From Bifidobacterium miconisargentati (lineage in GTDB: Bacteria; Actinomycetota; Actinomycetes; Actinomycetales; Bifidobacteriaceae), in the NCBI RefSeq assembly GCF_019331675.1, contig NZ_JAHBBJ010000008.1, forward strand, positions 1-64,000: DNA of 64,000 nt, in the 5' to 3' direction. Of this stretch, positions 40,826 to 49,802 are shown one piece after another. The notes beneath the pieces are model-generated. The model had not been told where the DNA came from, did no database searches, and saw only the letters and a list, made by a program, of their open reading frames with translations. Each line of letters begins with the position of its first letter. Position 1 is the stretch's first letter. A program made the position numbers and the translations under genes.

Positions 40826-42373
40826 TCAGTAGACGCGGGTGCCGGCCACGAACGTCATCGTGACGTGGGCGGGCATGGCGCGCATGGCCTCCGGCGTGGC
40901 CTGGGCGTATGGGTCGGCGTCCAGGAGCACGACGTCCGCGGGATCGCCGGCTTCGAGGCGATCGCGGCCCACTGCCGTGGATGCGGCCAACGCGACCTCG
41001 ACCGGCAGGCACTGCTCGGGCTGGAACGGCTCGCGATCCGAGCTTTCCGTGCCGAAGACCGCGGCGGAGATGGCCAGCCACGGATCGAGCGGGGCGACGG
41101 GCGCGTCCGAGCCCATGCGCAGTTTCGCCCCCGCGTCATGGAGCGCGCGGAACGGGTAGGGGATGCCGGCCGGATTGGCCCAGAAGCGGGTGATGACGTC
41201 ACGGTCGTCCATCGCGTGCTGCGGCTGGATGCTTGCCGTAAGCCCCAGCTGGGCGAATCGTGGGATGTCCACGGGCTTGAGCATCTGCGCGTGCTCGATG
41301 GAGCCGTGCGCATGGGTGGCCTCCGCGGCATTCAGCACGATGGTGTTCGCCTCGTCACCGATGGCGTGGCAGGCGATGTCAAAGCCGTGCTCGGTGGCGA
41401 GCCGCATGTACTGCTCGATCTGCTGCGGCGTGTAGCTCAGGGTGCCGTAGGTGGCGGGTTCGATGCCCGAGTACGGGGTGGAGCAGTAGGCGGAGCGCGT
41501 GTTGAGCGAGCCGTCCGAAATAAGTTTCATGGCGCCGACGCGGCCCAATCCGTTGCTGCCTGGGAGGGTCTTGCCGGTATGCCATCCGGCGTCGATGGCG
41601 GCCTGCATGCGTTCGGGATATACGCCGGCGTCCACCCGCAGCTTGTTGATGCCGGCCGTGAAACGGCCGATCCAGGTGTCGATGTTCTCGGCCATCTCGT
41701 AATCGCGGATGCCGACGATGCCTTTGGCGACCGCATCCCGCTCGGCCTCGCGCAGCAGTCGGTCGGTCTCCTCGGCGGCGCCGGGCGCCTTGTCGAACTG
41801 GGTGTAGGCGTCAAACCATTCGAGTTCGCCCACAAGCCCGGTGCGTTCGTCCACATGCACGCCCAATCGCCGTGCCGCCGCGGAATTCACCCAGCCGCAG
41901 TGCATGTCCGCGCTGGAGAGCGCCACCGGCTGATCACCGGTCACCGCGTCGATGGCGGCGAGCGTGGGCTGTTCGTCGTCGGACCAGAGGGAGTGGCGGA
42001 ATCGCATGCCCACCACGAAGGCGTCGGGATCGAGCGTGCCGGCGGCGCGGCGCTCATCGAGATGGGCACGCAACATGTCCATCGCCTCGGACGCCGAGCG
42101 GGCGTTGATCAGGTCCAATCGCCCCAGCGTCTTGGACCATTGCGTGAAATGCGTGTGGCAATCCCACAGGCCGGGAATGGCCCAGAGACCGTCGGCGTCG
42201 ATGGTGGTTTCGGCGGCCGATGCATCGACCGGCACAGACGGCCTCTCATCAGCCGAACCGGCCGGACTGACGGACGCGACCTTTCCGTCCTTCAGGACGA
42301 TATCGACACGGGCTTCGGAGCCGGGGACACCGGCATTGGCAATGCGCACCAAGCTATTCATACCTGCCATCAT
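40826..42373 (-). CDS. Amidohydrolase (family 3, YtcJ/AepA-like)
   Basis: This 515-residue metal-dependent hydrolase has the metal-binding HTH in LWDCHTHFTQW (about residue 75), ACHAIGDEAN, GSIEHAQML and the late Asp in GSDAPVAPLDPW. These are hallmarks of the YtcJ-type amidohydrolase branch. It is cytoplasmic. The substrate is unknown; the adjacent PutP-like symporter, 33 bases upstream in the same direction, suggests uptake and hydrolysis of an amide or N-acyl compound, which is inference only. The start could be 42373 or 42361. Confidence 0.83.
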   Translation of the reverse strand: MMAGMNSLVRIANAGVPGSEARVDIVLKDGKVASVSPAGSADERPSVPVDASAAETTIDADGLWAIPGLWDCHTHFTQWSKTLGRLDLINARSASEAMDMLRAHLDERRAAGTLDPDAFVVGMRFRHSLWSDDEQPTLAAIDAVTGDQPVALSSADMHCGWVNSAAARRLGVHVDERTGLVGELEWFDAYTQFDKAPGAAEETDRLLREAERDAVAKGIVGIRDYEMAENIDTWIGRFTAGINKLRVDAGVYPERMQAAIDAGWHTGKTLPGSNGLGRVGAMKLISDGSLNTRSAYCSTPYSGIEPATYGTLSYTPQQIEQYMRLATEHGFDIACHAIGDEANTIVLNAAEATHAHGSIEHAQMLKPVDIPRFAQLGLTASIQPQHAMDDRDVITRFWANPAGIPYPFRALHDAGAKLRMGSDAPVAPLDPWLAISAAVFGTESSDREPFQPEQCLPVEVALAASTAVGRDRLEAGDPADVVLLDADPYAQATPEAMRAMPAHVTMTFVAGTRVY

Positions 42374-42406
42374 GCCACCGCCAAGTCGACGGAAGGCCCG
42401 CCGCGC

Positions 42407-44047
42407 TCACTTCTCGCCGCGGACCTCGGCCTCCATGGCCTCCATCGGCCCGTCCACCAGCACGGAGCCGGAGGGCAGGGAGCCGGGCAGCGGATCGTCC
42501 ATGTAGTGGTCGAACTCGTAGAGCATGCGTTCGTTCGGCGCCTCGGTGACCAGCGAGACCACCACGATGAACAGCAGCGAGATGAGGAACGCCGGCAGCA
42601 GCTCGTAGATGGCGAAGATGCCGCCCAGCGGCTTCATGACGTTGTGCCAGATGAGCACCGTGGCCGTGCCGGAGATCATGCCGGCCACCGCGCCGGCCTT
42701 GTTGGCGCGGCGCCAGTAGAGCGCGCACAGCATGAGCGGGCCGAACGAGGCGCCCAGGCCGGCCCATGCGTAGGAGACCACCTGGAAGATGGAGGAGTTC
42801 TGGTCGTAGGCCACGAGGCAGCCGAAGATGAACATCACCACGAGGGTCACACGGGCCACGATCATGACCTGGCGGTCCGTGGCCTTCCGGTGGAACAGGC
42901 CGCGGAAGATGTTCTCGCCCATGGCGGAGGCGCCGATGATCATGTACGAGGAGCTGGAGCTCATCGAGGCGGCGAAGATGCCGGAGACCACCACGCCGCA
43001 CATGAAGCTCGGCAGCAGGGTCTGGGCCAGCACGATGAAGATGGTTTCGGCGTCCGTGGCGGTCAGCAGCTCGGTGGGCATCATGGCGCGGCCCACCAGA
43101 CCGATGCACACGGCGCTGGCCAGCGAGAGCACGCACCACAGGGTGGCGATGATGCGGGACTTGCGCACCTCCTCCACGCTGCGGATGGAGAGGAAGCGCA
43201 CGAGCACCTGCGGCATGCCGAAGTAGCCCAGACCCCACGCGAGCATGGAGACGATGGTGATGATGCCGTACTCGGACGGCTCGCCGAACACCGCACGGCC
43301 GGCCTCGACCAGCTGTCGTCCGGTTTCCGGGTCGAGCTGCGGGGAGGCCACCTGCGTGCCGGACAGGTATCCGGGGATGGACTGGAGGAAGGCCACGGTG
43401 TTGCCGACGCCGCCCGCATTGGCCACGGTGCCGATGAACACCACGGCGAGCGCGAAGAACATGAGCAGGCCCTGGATGAAGTCGGTCATGACCACGGACA
43501 GGTAGCCGCCCACCACGGTGTAGACGAACACCACCAACGCGCCGAGGATCATCATGAGGTGGTAGTCGAAGCCGAAGAGCGCGGCGAACAGCTTGCCCAC
43601 GGTCACGAAGCAGCTGCCCACGTACACGCTGAAGAACACGAGGATGATGATGGCGGCGATGGTGGAGATCACGCCCTTGGTGTCATGGAAGCGCTTGGCG
43701 AAGAAGTCCGGGATGGTGATGGAGTCGCCGGCCACCACCGAGTAGCGGCGCAGGCGCCGGGCCACGATCTTCCAGTTGAGGTAGGTGCCGATGGCCAGGC
43801 CCAGCGCGGTCCACATCGGGTCGGCGGCACCGGTGAAGTATGCCAGGCCGGGCAGGCCCATGAGCAGCCAGCCGGACATGTCCGAGGCCTCGGCGGACAG
43901 GGCGGTGAGCCACGGTCCCACGCCGCGGCCACCCGCGAAGTACTCCTTGGAGGAGGAGTTGGACCGCTTGGAATACACGAATCCGATGGACAGCATGGCC
44001 GCGAAGTAGATGACCATGGCCAGCAGAATCCAGAAATCGTTCGCCAC
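42407..44047 (-). CDS. putP: Sodium/proline symporter (PutP-like SSS family)
   Basis: This 546-residue solute:sodium symporter has about 13 transmembrane helices. Diagnostic stretches are FVYSKRSNSSSKEYFAGGRGVGPWLTALSAEASDMSGWLLMGLPG, GSCFVTVGKLF, VVGGYLSVVMTDFIQG, FAASMSSSSSYMIIGASA and WAGLGASFGPLML. It resembles PutP more than other SSS members. It probably forms one transcript with the amidohydrolase gene. Confidence 0.88.
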   Translation of the reverse strand: MANDFWILLAMVIYFAAMLSIGFVYSKRSNSSSKEYFAGGRGVGPWLTALSAEASDMSGWLLMGLPGLAYFTGAADPMWTALGLAIGTYLNWKIVARRLRRYSVVAGDSITIPDFFAKRFHDTKGVISTIAAIIILVFFSVYVGSCFVTVGKLFAALFGFDYHLMMILGALVVFVYTVVGGYLSVVMTDFIQGLLMFFALAVVFIGTVANAGGVGNTVAFLQSIPGYLSGTQVASPQLDPETGRQLVEAGRAVFGEPSEYGIITIVSMLAWGLGYFGMPQVLVRFLSIRSVEEVRKSRIIATLWCVLSLASAVCIGLVGRAMMPTELLTATDAETIFIVLAQTLLPSFMCGVVVSGIFAASMSSSSSYMIIGASAMGENIFRGLFHRKATDRQVMIVARVTLVVMFIFGCLVAYDQNSSIFQVVSYAWAGLGASFGPLMLCALYWRRANKAGAVAGMISGTATVLIWHNVMKPLGGIFAIYELLPAFLISLLFIVVVSLVTEAPNERMLYEFDHYMDDPLPGSLPSGSVLVDGPMEAMEAEVRGEK

Positions 44048-44299
44048 GCTAACCGCCTTACGTCAATGGGATGGCTCCGCCCGTCGCGCTTTGGATTCCT
44101 TTGTACGGGAACCGTCAGTGCAGTGTCGGCTGACTGCAGGTAGTCAGGGGGACAGGTCACGGGGATAACCGCCGTCATGACCCGATCGAAGAGCCTTCAG
44201 AAATCTTCCTTTGTGGCCGACCTTTCCGGAACGCAAGGACAAAGCGGCGCAAATGGAACGATTATGTCTCAGAGTGTGGCTGTGCGACACGGAGGCGCG

Positions 44300-44325
44300 G
44301 TGTGGCGCCGGAAGCGACGCCACAC
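44300..44325 (-). terminator. Stem-loop after the ThrE-like gene
   Basis: GTGTGGCG and CGCCACAC pair perfectly around a 10-base loop, 7 bases beyond the stop codon of the minus-strand gene. No U-tract is seen, so termination is only likely. Confidence 0.45.
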
Positions 44326-44331
44326 GCAACG

Positions 44332-46269
44332 TCAGATGTCGTAGCGCCAGGACTTGTCCGTGATCACGCGGGCCATGGCCAGGCCGATCGGCAGGCAGAT
44401 GATGACCATGAACGCCTTGAACGCCCAGTCGAGCGCGGTCAGCGTATCGAACGACCCCAGGTGGAACATGGCCTGGTACATATACAGGCCGGGCACCATG
44501 ATCACGATGGACGGCACGGTCAGGCAGATGCGCGGGTAGCCGAAGTGCGGCGCGAGCCAGCCCTTGCGCACGGACGAACGCCATGCGGTGGCAAGCAGGC
44601 CCGCGAGCAGCGCGCCGATGAACGCGCCGGCCTCGGCGGGCACGCCGTGGTCGACGATCTCGAGTCGCAGCGTATCGGTGATGGCGCCGATGGTCGCGGC
44701 GACGAGGCACATGCGCTGCGGCGAGTTGAACATGATGGAGAAGCCCCAGACCCCGAGGAATGCGAACACGAAGCGCAGCGCGCCGTTCACCCACACGTTG
44801 AGGCCGAGCGGCTCGAATCCGGTGGGGTTGAGGTGCACGATCGAGGCCACCATCCAGCCGGCGAGCGTGGCCATGAGCACGATGCACAGGAAGTACGCCA
44901 ATCGCTGGATGCCGGACGGGAAGTCGATCTTGGCCATGTCCAGGCCGCTGGTGATGAGCGGGAAGCCGGGGATGACGAACAGCATGGCGCCGATGTAGGC
45001 GGTGTCGTGTTGCAGGGCTATCGGATCGAACAGGCCGATGAGTCGCAGCGTGCCGGTGCAGGCGAGCGCCGCCAGGGCGACGCACACGAAGGTGACGAAG
45101 AACTGGTTGAGATGCCGCTTGAACAGAAGACGGCGCAGCCAGTGGCCGAGGCCGGCGCCCACGAACGCACCGACCATGTCGTACGGACCGCCGCCGAGCA
45201 GGAACACGAAGGATGCGCAGGCGATGGCGGAGGCCAGGCCCGCGAAGGCCGGCGAGTACAGGGGCTTGCGGTGCTCGATCATGTCGAGGCGCTGATGGGC
45301 CTGTCGCACGGTGATGCCGCGGCCTCCGTTGCCATTCGCGCCGGAGGCGTTGTCGAGATGGTCGAAGTGCTCGGCGTACTCCTTCGGCGGCTTGCGGTTT
45401 GCGGCCTTGGTGGCCTTCGTCGCCTTGGCGCCGCGAAGGCGCGACGGCTTGTCGGAGGATTCGGCGGTGTGGTCGGGGAAGTCCGATTCCATCGCGTTCG
45501 AAGCCGGTGTGCGCCGCGTCTCGGCCGACTGTTCCGCCGCCTGTTCGGCCTCGCGGACCTGCTCGTCGGCGGCGCGGGCTGCGAGCGACTGGGCCATCGC
45601 GGACTGCGACCAATCGGTCTCGTGCACATGCAGCTGGTGGGCGCGCGGGTCGCCGGGATCGACGTGGCGGCTCGCGTCCTCAAGGGCGTCGAGCACGGCG
45701 TCCTGCCCAGGGCGGGAGGAGGCTTTCTCCTCCTTTTCCTCCTTGCGCAGCTGCTTGGAGAGGTCGGCGGAGACCTGCGAGGCGTCCTTCGCGTCGAGGT
45801 GCTGCATCAGGCCCTGGGAGACCTCGGGCTGCACGTGGTACATCGACTCCTCGCCCAGGTTCACGGAGAACCAGTCGGCGAAGTGCTCCAGCAGCCAGAT
45901 GCGTTCGGTGTTGACGCCGGTGCTCGGCAGATCGATGACCTCGGTGATACGGTCCTTGCCGTCCGTGCAGGCCGCCTCGATGTCCGTGAGGTTCACGTCG
46001 GCGCGCACGTGCACGCCGAGCGGGTAGGCGATGCGGTGCATCATCTCGCGCACGCGGAACGATCCGGTGCCGGCGGACAGGTCCAGCAGGCCGACGCGCA
46101 CGATCACGCTGGCTTTGGCCGCGATGCCGGCCTCGGCGATGGGCTTGTCCCAGTCGCGCTCGATATCCTCCATGTCCAGCGGAATGGAGTGGGTATGGAA
46201 GTGCGAGACGGCGATGGCGCCGTGCTCCTTATGGTCCTCTTGATGTTGGCTCTCACTCACGTTCTCCAT
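44332..46269 (-). CDS. Threonine/serine exporter (ThrE-like) with long disordered insert
   Basis: This 645-residue protein has an N-terminal soluble region (about residues 40-165: ASVIVRVGLLDLSAGTGSFRVREMMHRIA, ITEVIDLPSTGVN) and a C-terminal membrane part of about ten helices (FAGLASAIACASFVFLLGGG, MVGAFVGAGLGHWLRRLL, AMLFVIPGFPLITSGLDMAKID, PRICLTVPSIVIMVPGLYMY). This matches the ThrE family of threonine/serine exporters. Between them lie about 165 residues of charged, Ala/Lys/Glu-rich disordered sequence, longer than usual. ATG 46269 lacks a good ribosome binding site. Confidence 0.85.
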   Translation of the reverse strand: MENVSESQHQEDHKEHGAIAVSHFHTHSIPLDMEDIERDWDKPIAEAGIAAKASVIVRVGLLDLSAGTGSFRVREMMHRIAYPLGVHVRADVNLTDIEAACTDGKDRITEVIDLPSTGVNTERIWLLEHFADWFSVNLGEESMYHVQPEVSQGLMQHLDAKDASQVSADLSKQLRKEEKEEKASSRPGQDAVLDALEDASRHVDPGDPRAHQLHVHETDWSQSAMAQSLAARAADEQVREAEQAAEQSAETRRTPASNAMESDFPDHTAESSDKPSRLRGAKATKATKAANRKPPKEYAEHFDHLDNASGANGNGGRGITVRQAHQRLDMIEHRKPLYSPAFAGLASAIACASFVFLLGGGPYDMVGAFVGAGLGHWLRRLLFKRHLNQFFVTFVCVALAALACTGTLRLIGLFDPIALQHDTAYIGAMLFVIPGFPLITSGLDMAKIDFPSGIQRLAYFLCIVLMATLAGWMVASIVHLNPTGFEPLGLNVWVNGALRFVFAFLGVWGFSIMFNSPQRMCLVAATIGAITDTLRLEIVDHGVPAEAGAFIGALLAGLLATAWRSSVRKGWLAPHFGYPRICLTVPSIVIMVPGLYMYQAMFHLGSFDTLTALDWAFKAFMVIICLPIGLAMARVITDKSWRYDI

Positions 46270-46470
46270 TACTACCGCGCGCAATCGACCGGAAAACGGC
46301 GAAAAATGGACTTCGTAACGTAAGTGGTGATTGGGCGGCGATACACTGTAGCGCGTAAACAACCACGTTGAATACAGGCTGTGGGCTCGCAACGACCGGC
46401 CTCAACAACCGCGGAGGAGCCGCGGGCGACCGGCAGACCGAGCAACCTGATATTCAGCAAAGGAGGTTAT

Positions 46471-49224
46471 ATGGCAACATCCGAAGAACAGATCACTCCG
46501 GCTGACGCTGCCATCGTCACCACCGGGACCGGACGAAAGGGCCCGGAGGAGCATGATCTTCCCGCAAAGCTCAAGTACGACATGGATCTGTGCCTGCGGA
46601 TCCTGCGCGACGTGCTGGGCGAATACAACCCCGAACTGCTCTCCACGTTCGACACCGTGCGCAACTACGCGGTGGAGGCCAGCGCCGAGCACTTCGGCGG
46701 CATGACGGACCCGAACCCCGGACATGACGGGCTGAAGGCCGCCGTCGAGGTCATCGACAACATGACCCTGCACGACGCCCAGCTGCTCGCCCGCGCGTTC
46801 GCCACCTACTTCCATCTGGCGAACCTGTCCGAGGAGAACTACCGCGTTTCCGTCCTTCACCAGCGCGAGAACGAGGTGACCGAGGACAGCGCCGTTGATC
46901 CGATCAACGAGCTCACCGTGGCCTACCACCAGCTCATCAACGAGATGGGTCCGGCCAAGGCTAAGGAACTGCTCGATCGCCTGGAGTTCCACCCCGTCTT
47001 CACCGCCCACCCCACCGAGGCCCGTCGTAAGGCCGTGGAGGGCAAGATCCGTCGCATCTCCGAACTGCTCACCGTGCACAACAGCCTGGGCGGCTCGGAT
47101 CGCAAGGAGAACTGCCGTCGTCTCTACAACGAGATCGACGCCCTGTTCCGCACCTCCCCGATCGCGCTGAAGAAGCCGACCCCGGTCGAGGAAGCGGACA
47201 CGATTCTCGATATCTTCGACAACACGCTCTTTCACACCATCCCCCAGGTCTACCGTCGCTTCGACGACTGGGTCCTGGGCGACAAGGCCGGTCTGGTCGA
47301 GCCCGTCTGCCCCGCGTTCTTCCATCCGGGCAGCTGGATCGGCTCCGACCGCGACGGCAACCCGAACGTCACCGCCAAGGTGAGCCGTCAGGTGGCGCGC
47401 AAGTTCTCCGACCACGTGCTGGCCGCCCTTGAGGAGGCCACGCGCACCGTGGGCCGCAACCTCACGATGGAGGCCGAGACCACGCCGCCGAGCGCCGATC
47501 TCAAGGTGCTGTGGAGCCACCAGAAGGAGATGAGCGAGCGACTGACCGACAAGGCCGCCCTGATCTCCACCAAGGAGCTGCACCGTGCCGTGATGCTGGT
47601 GATCGCCGATCGCCTGCACTACACCATCGAGCGTGACGCCGACCTGATGTACCACACCTGCGACGACTTCATCGCCGATCTGAAGACCGTGCAGAAGTCC
47701 CTGGCCGACGCGGGCGCCAAGCGTTCCGCCTACGGCCCGCTGCAGGACCTCATCTGGCAGGCCGAGACCTTCGGCTTCCACATGGTGGAGATGGAGTTCC
47801 GCCAGCACTCCGTGGTGCATTCCCGCGCCCTCGCGGACATCCGCGAGCACGGCCTGCACGGCGAGCGCGGCGAACTGCAGCCGATGACCCACGAGGTGCT
47901 CGACACCTTCCGCGCCCTCGGTTCCATCCAGAAGCGCAACGGCCAGAAGGCCGCCCGCCGCTACATCATCTCCTTCACCAAGAGCGCCCAGAACATCAAG
48001 GACGTCTACGAGCTCAACCGTCTGGCCTTCGCCCATCCGGAGGACGTGCCGGTCATCGACGTGATCCCGCTGTTCGAGCAGCTTGAGGATCTGCAGAACT
48101 CGGTGGACGTGCTCGAGGAAATGATCAAGATCCCCGAGGTCCAGGCTCGACTGAAGGCCACCGGCAACAAGCTCGAGGTCATGCTCGGCTACTCCGACTC
48201 CTCGAAGGACGCCGGTCCGACCTCCGCCACGCTGGCCCTGCACTCCGCCCAGGAGCGCATCGCCAAGTGGGCCGAATCGCACAACATCGACCTGACCCTG
48301 TTCCATGGCCGCGGCGGCGCCGTCGGTCGTGGCGGCGGCCCGGCCAACCGTGCGGTGCTCGCCCAGCCGGTCGGTTCCGTCAAGTGCCGCTTCAAGCTCA
48401 CCGAGCAGGGCGAGGTCATCTTCGCCCGCTACGGCAACCCGGTGCTCGCCATCCGCCACGTGGAATCCGTGGCCGCGGCGACCCTGCTGCAGTCCGCTCC
48501 GAGCGTGGAGAAGACCAACACCGAGATGACCGAGAAGTACGCCGGCATGGCGCACGCGCTGGACGAGGCCGCTCACGAGCGCTTCCTCGACCTGCTGCAC
48601 ACGCCGGACTTCGCCCAGTGGTTCTCCACCGTGACGCCGCTGACCGAGATCGGTCTGCTGCCGATCGGCTCCCGCCCGGCCAAGCGCGGTCTGGGCGCCA
48701 AGTCCCTGGACGACCTGCGCACGATCCCGTGGATCTTCTCCTGGGCTCAGGCACGCATCAACCTGGCCGCCTGGTACGGCCTGGGCACGGCGTGCGAGAA
48801 GTTCGGCGACCTCAAGACCCTGCGCGAGGCGTATGAGGAATGGCCGCTGTTCTCCACCTTCATCGACAACATTGAGATGTCCATCGCCAAGACGGACGAG
48901 CGCATCGCCAAGATGTACCTCGCCCTGGGCGACCGTGAGGATCTCAACGAGAAGGTGCTGAGCGAGATGGAGCTCACCCGCAAGTGGGTGCTCGACATCG
49001 TCGGCGACAAGTGGCCGCTGCAGCACCGTCACGTGCTCGGCCAGGCCATCCGCATCCGCTCGCCATACGTGGACGCGCTGTCGCTCACCCAGGTGCTCGC
49101 CCTCAAGTCGCTGCGCAAGAAGGTGGACAAGGAAGAACTCAGCCAGAGCCAGCAGGCCGGGTTCATCTACCTCATCCTCTGCACCGTTTCGGGCGTCGCC
49201 GCCGGCCTGCAGAACACGGGCTGA
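46471..49224 (+). CDS. ppc: Phosphoenolpyruvate carboxylase
   Basis: This 917-residue enzyme carboxylates PEP to oxaloacetate (anaplerosis; the CO2-fixing step in bifidobacteria). The active-site motifs are FTAHPTEARRKAV (about residues 178-190), GYSDSSKDAGPTSA (about 573), and FHGRGGAVGRGGGP (about 611), and the protein ends in the family's canonical NTG. AAAGGAGG is ideally placed before the ATG at 46471; the upstream frame is not needed. Several hairpins follow the stop. A carbonic anhydrase gene later in the window could supply bicarbonate. Confidence 0.98.
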   Translation: MATSEEQITPADAAIVTTGTGRKGPEEHDLPAKLKYDMDLCLRILRDVLGEYNPELLSTFDTVRNYAVEASAEHFGGMTDPNPGHDGLKAAVEVIDNMTLHDAQLLARAFATYFHLANLSEENYRVSVLHQRENEVTEDSAVDPINELTVAYHQLINEMGPAKAKELLDRLEFHPVFTAHPTEARRKAVEGKIRRISELLTVHNSLGGSDRKENCRRLYNEIDALFRTSPIALKKPTPVEEADTILDIFDNTLFHTIPQVYRRFDDWVLGDKAGLVEPVCPAFFHPGSWIGSDRDGNPNVTAKVSRQVARKFSDHVLAALEEATRTVGRNLTMEAETTPPSADLKVLWSHQKEMSERLTDKAALISTKELHRAVMLVIADRLHYTIERDADLMYHTCDDFIADLKTVQKSLADAGAKRSAYGPLQDLIWQAETFGFHMVEMEFRQHSVVHSRALADIREHGLHGERGELQPMTHEVLDTFRALGSIQKRNGQKAARRYIISFTKSAQNIKDVYELNRLAFAHPEDVPVIDVIPLFEQLEDLQNSVDVLEEMIKIPEVQARLKATGNKLEVMLGYSDSSKDAGPTSATLALHSAQERIAKWAESHNIDLTLFHGRGGAVGRGGGPANRAVLAQPVGSVKCRFKLTEQGEVIFARYGNPVLAIRHVESVAAATLLQSAPSVEKTNTEMTEKYAGMAHALDEAAHERFLDLLHTPDFAQWFSTVTPLTEIGLLPIGSRPAKRGLGAKSLDDLRTIPWIFSWAQARINLAAWYGLGTACEKFGDLKTLREAYEEWPLFSTFIDNIEMSIAKTDERIAKMYLALGDREDLNEKVLSEMELTRKWVLDIVGDKWPLQHRHVLGQAIRIRSPYVDALSLTQVLALKSLRKKVDKEELSQSQQAGFIYLILCTVSGVAAGLQNTG

Positions 49225-49300
49225 CGTTTTGGTCGGCGTTCGCGGCTCGCGCCGCGTAACGCCGCCGGTGAAGTCCAGTGGACTTCACCGGACCAAAACG
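49225..49300. repeat. Inverted repeat with nested perfect hairpin after ppc
   Basis: The outer arms CGTTTTGGTC/GACCAAAACG (49225-49234, 49291-49300) enclose a perfect 12-bp hairpin CCGGTGAAGTCC-agt-GGACTTCACCGG (49265-49291). The structure begins at the ppc stop codon. Confidence 0.8.
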
Positions 49301-49302
49301 TA

Positions 49303-49347
49303 GCGATGGTTTTTGCGTAGTAGCTTTGCGCACGCAAAAACCATCGC
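49303..49347. repeat. Perfect 15-bp hairpin
   Basis: GCGATGGTTTTTGCG (49303-49317) pairs exactly with CGCAAAAACCATCGC (49333-49347). Confidence 0.8.
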
Positions 49348-49356
49348 AGCACAGTA

Positions 49357-49386
49357 CCCCGCGGCCTAGCGGGGTTCCTTTTTCTC
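49357..49386 (+). terminator. Intrinsic terminator
   Basis: CCCCGC-ggccta-GCGGGG is followed by TTCCTTTTTC. This is the most conventional terminator for ppc, but it comes third in the row of hairpins. Confidence 0.8.
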
Positions 49387-49393
49387 AAGACAA

Positions 49394-49442
49394 ATGAGCC
49401 CTGTTGCGCGATGATGTTCGGCATCCGCGCAACAGGGCTCAT
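49394..49442. repeat. Perfect 17-bp hairpin
   Basis: ATGAGCCCTGTTGCGCG (49394-49410) and CGCGCAACAGGGCTCAT (49426-49442) pair without mismatch around a 15-base loop. Confidence 0.8.
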
Positions 49443-49487
49443 TCGGTTCAACCGGCATTGCCTTCAAAAGCACCCGAAAACTGATCA

Positions 49488-49789
49488 GCGGTCTTTTCGC
49501 GCTAGAAAAGCCTATCTTCTGGCACGAAACGACCGCCAAGAAGGTAATTAGCGTCCCTTTCGTACTAGAAGGACAATGCTTCTAGCATCAAAAGACCTCT
49601 AAATGCCCATTCAGCGGTCGTTTCGTGCTAGAAGTATTGTCCTTCTGACATGAAACGACCGCTATAAGGCCAATTTGAGATCGTTTGCCGCTAGAACCAT
49701 CGTCTTCCTAGCATGAAACGATCACTAAACAGGCATTTTGAGGCGGTTTTGTGCTAGGAGCGACGCTCTTCTAGCACAAAACCGCCGCT
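49488..49789. repeat. Tandem array of five palindromic units, exact 63-bp period
   Basis: Units begin at 49488, 49551, 49614, 49677 and 49740, exactly 63 bases apart. Each is an imperfect palindrome of about 50 bases (for example GCGGTCGTTTCGTGCTAGAA against TTCTGACATGAAACGACCGC) plus a variable linker of about 13 bases. CTAGAA and TTCTAGCA mark the inner arms. Arms covary: unit 5 has GGCGGTTTTGTGCTAG with CTAGCACAAAACCGCC. The array ends about 14 bases from the lacI-type gene stop. Confidence 0.9.
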
Positions 49790-49802
49790 GAGCCGTCGAA
49801 AA

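Noticed and set aside
40781-44143. A 1120-codon open frame on the plus strand opposite the amidohydrolase and putP genes
   Set aside because: It is wholly antisense to two genes with clear family motifs, has a biased His/Gly/Asp-rich composition and no ribosome binding site. Long antisense frames are common in high-GC DNA.
49488-49789. A CRISPR array at the 63-bp period repeat
   Set aside because: The conserved part is an imperfect palindrome that drifts between units, the linkers are only about 13 bases, and there are no cas genes. CRISPR repeats are far more uniform and spacers are longer.
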